Below, one piece after another: positions 6,114 through 7,388 of a DNA stretch of 7,388 nucleotides. The DNA lies in NCBI GenBank assembly GCA_052031065.1, contig JBPEXY010000263.1, positions 1 through 7,388 on the forward strand. The letters run 5' to 3'. The notes under the pieces were generated by a model. That model was given only the letters and a program-made list of their open reading frames with translations. It was not told the DNA's origin and did no database searches. The translations under genes were made by a program, and so were the position numbers. The stretch comes from JBPEXY01 sp052031065. GTDB taxonomy: Bacteria; Pseudomonadota; Gammaproteobacteria; Immundisolibacterales; Immundisolibacteraceae. Each line of letters opens with the position of its first letter. Position 1 is the first letter of the stretch.

Positions 6114-7388
6114 ATGAACCTGCTTGGAATTTCGGGATCGCTGCGCAATGCACGCTTCGGCAAGGGTAGCAAACGCCTTGTGGACGAACTCTCTGACCTG
6201 ACAACCCAGCAGGAACTGCAACGGTACCTACAAAAGCAAACCAAAATCTGTGCGGAAGAAGTTCTTGCTGCCGAGCAGGAGCACAACACCCCATTTGACC
6301 AAGTCTACAAATATCTGGAGAAAAACCGAAGCGAGCAAGGGTTATCAAATTCTGAAGCCGGTTTAGCCGCTGGTCTCTGGGGTGCGCTTCAGGAAGGCAT
6401 AGCAGTTACCCATGTAGGATTAAGTCAGTATTTTCCGATGAACGGAGAAGGACGTCACCTCGCTACTCTCAAGGAACACATACTTTCCGCCGACGCAATA
6501 TTAATCTCTGGCCCTGTATATTTTGGGGACCGTGGCTCCCTGGTACAGGCACTAATAGAATTCATTTCCAGCGATACCGAAATAAAAGACCACCTTGAAG
6601 GAAAACTTTATGGTGCGATCGCGGTAGGCGCCAAGCGTAACGGTGGCCAGGAAACACAATTAATCTATCAACTTATTGATATGTGCAACTTAAACATGTT
6701 GGCAGTTGGTAACTCCCATAAAACGAGCGCTCAATATGGCGGAACCATAAAAGCAGGCGATGCAGGAACCGCTTGGCAGGACGACTATGGTCTTGAAACT
6801 GCAATTGGTACTGGAAGAAGAATAGCGACCCTCCTGAAGGCGTTGAACTCCTCTAAGGATTCTGTTCTTAAGGACGCATGCCGAATTGGTGTTTTATGGC
6901 TTCAGGACACCCCCGAAAAACACGGACTGAAAAGACTCCAAACTCTACTCAAAACTACTGAAAACCCCTCTTACCAATTTCATTTAATAGATCTCACCGA
7001 TCAACAGATTTACCGATGTATAGCGTGCGATTTGTGTCCAACGCACCATGCTACAGCAACTGAATATGCCTGCGTGATTAATCATCGAAACGATTTTTTT
7101 GTTCGAGAACATACGGCTTTAGTCAACTTTGACGCGCTTATCTTAGCGGCCTACAGCCCGGTAAATCGCCAACAACTACACTCGGTTTACCAAAAATTTA
7201 TGGAAAGAACACGGTACCTTCGTAGGGCAAGTTACGCGCTAGGTGATCGACTTACCGCACCCCTAATTATCAGCGAAATAAATTCAAACCAGAACCTGCA
7301 TATTCGTATGCTAACGTCACTCATACGCCACCACACCATCCTAAACCACCCACTTATCGCATTCGAGCACCGAAATGAACTGTTAAAT
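6114..7388 (+). CDS. Two-domain flavodoxin-fold NAD(P)H-dependent oxidoreductase with Fe-S-type cysteine motif (3' end outside window)
   Basis: The frame stays open from ATG 6114-6116 to the window edge: 425 codons and no stop. GGAAGAAGA lies 7 to 12 nt upstream of the ATG. I recognise the fold but not a named protein. Residues 1-250 resemble NAD(P)H-dependent FMN reductases: GISGS at 5-9 (flavin-phosphate loop), ADAILISGPVYFG at 126-138, a GGQET segment at 177-181 and GLETA..TGRR at 226-236. Between strand 1 and strand 2 there is an extra, mostly helical and charged stretch (about 31-95). Residues 256-425 begin a second such domain: CRIGVLWLQ at 256-264 without the glycine/serine loop, LIDLTDQQIYRCIACDLCP at 291-309 with Cys302, 305, 308 and Cys320, then FDALILAAYSPV at 339-350 and a KFMERTRYL helix. 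The CxxCxxC...C pattern is like that of iron-sulfur flavoproteins. The likely activity is electron transfer or reduction of a small substrate in the cytosol; the substrate is unknown. It is divergent from the dehydratase gene, and sampled lines are AT-rich (20 of 60 bases are G or C at 6661-6720, against 33 of 60 in coaX at 2041-2100). Confidence 0.8.
   Translation, partial: MNLLGISGSLRNARFGKGSKRLVDELSDLTTQQELQRYLQKQTKICAEEVLAAEQEHNTPFDQVYKYLEKNRSEQGLSNSEAGLAAGLWGALQEGIAVTHVGLSQYFPMNGEGRHLATLKEHILSADAILISGPVYFGDRGSLVQALIEFISSDTEIKDHLEGKLYGAIAVGAKRNGGQETQLIYQLIDMCNLNMLAVGNSHKTSAQYGGTIKAGDAGTAWQDDYGLETAIGTGRRIATLLKALNSSKDSVLKDACRIGVLWLQDTPEKHGLKRLQTLLKTTENPSYQFHLIDLTDQQIYRCIACDLCPTHHATATEYACVINHRNDFFVREHTALVNFDALILAAYSPVNRQQLHSVYQKFMERTRYLRRASYALGDRLTAPLIISEINSNQNLHIRMLTSLIRHHTILNHPLIAFEHRNELLN

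Noticed and set aside
5881..6348. Minus-strand frame of 155 codons overlapping the flavoprotein
   Set aside because: More than half is antisense to the clear flavoprotein gene and has no family motifs. Even its last 49 codons (5881-6030, ATG start, one hydrophobic stretch) lack a ribosome site, so I do not annotate a gene.

Overview
The window looks like a gammaproteobacterial chromosome, probably a marine or Pseudomonas-like lineage. The main evidence is the minus-strand order birA, coaX, SPOR-domain gene, tRNA-Thr(UGU), tRNA-Tyr(GUA), tRNA-Gly(UCC), tRNA-Thr(GGU), tuf. The tRNA-tuf part has the same order as the thrU-tyrU-glyT-thrT-tufB operon of E. coli. The genus cannot be fixed from the sequence alone.

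Layout, read along the minus strand from about 3.5 kb down to 1. birA (biotin ligase and repressor) overlaps coaX (type III pantothenate kinase). coaX is followed after 12 nt by a membrane-anchored protein with SPOR-like repeats. After 92 nt comes the four-tRNA cluster, and then the first 40 codons of EF-Tu run off the left edge. Upstream of birA is a single tRNA-Arg(CCU) gene. It is the only one of the five tRNA genes here that does not encode its CCA end, and it runs directly into a U8 tract. Upstream of that, same strand, is a long WbpM/FlaA1/CapD-type UDP-GlcNAc 4,6-dehydratase with an N-terminal membrane domain.

The right end (6114-7388, plus strand) is an open reading frame with no stop inside the window. 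Its 425 visible residues form a protein with two flavodoxin-fold halves. The first half keeps the flavin-phosphate loop (GISGS) and the PVYFG motif but has no cysteine cluster. The second half has lost the phosphate loop but carries a CxxCxxC...C motif like that of iron-sulfur flavoproteins. This is the most unusual gene here. It is divergent from the dehydratase gene, and sampled lines are more AT-rich than the housekeeping genes, so the boundary between core genome and a variable surface-polysaccharide locus probably lies near 3.6-6.1 kb.

The genes fall into three functional groups. The first supplies cofactors and translation (BirA, CoaX, tRNAs, EF-Tu). The second is a cell-envelope protein of the SPOR class. 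The third is probable glycan biosynthesis: the dehydratase makes a UDP-4-keto-6-deoxy-HexNAc precursor, and the flavoprotein may act in a redox step of the same locus, which is inference only. No insertion sequence, integrase, CRISPR array or rRNA was seen.
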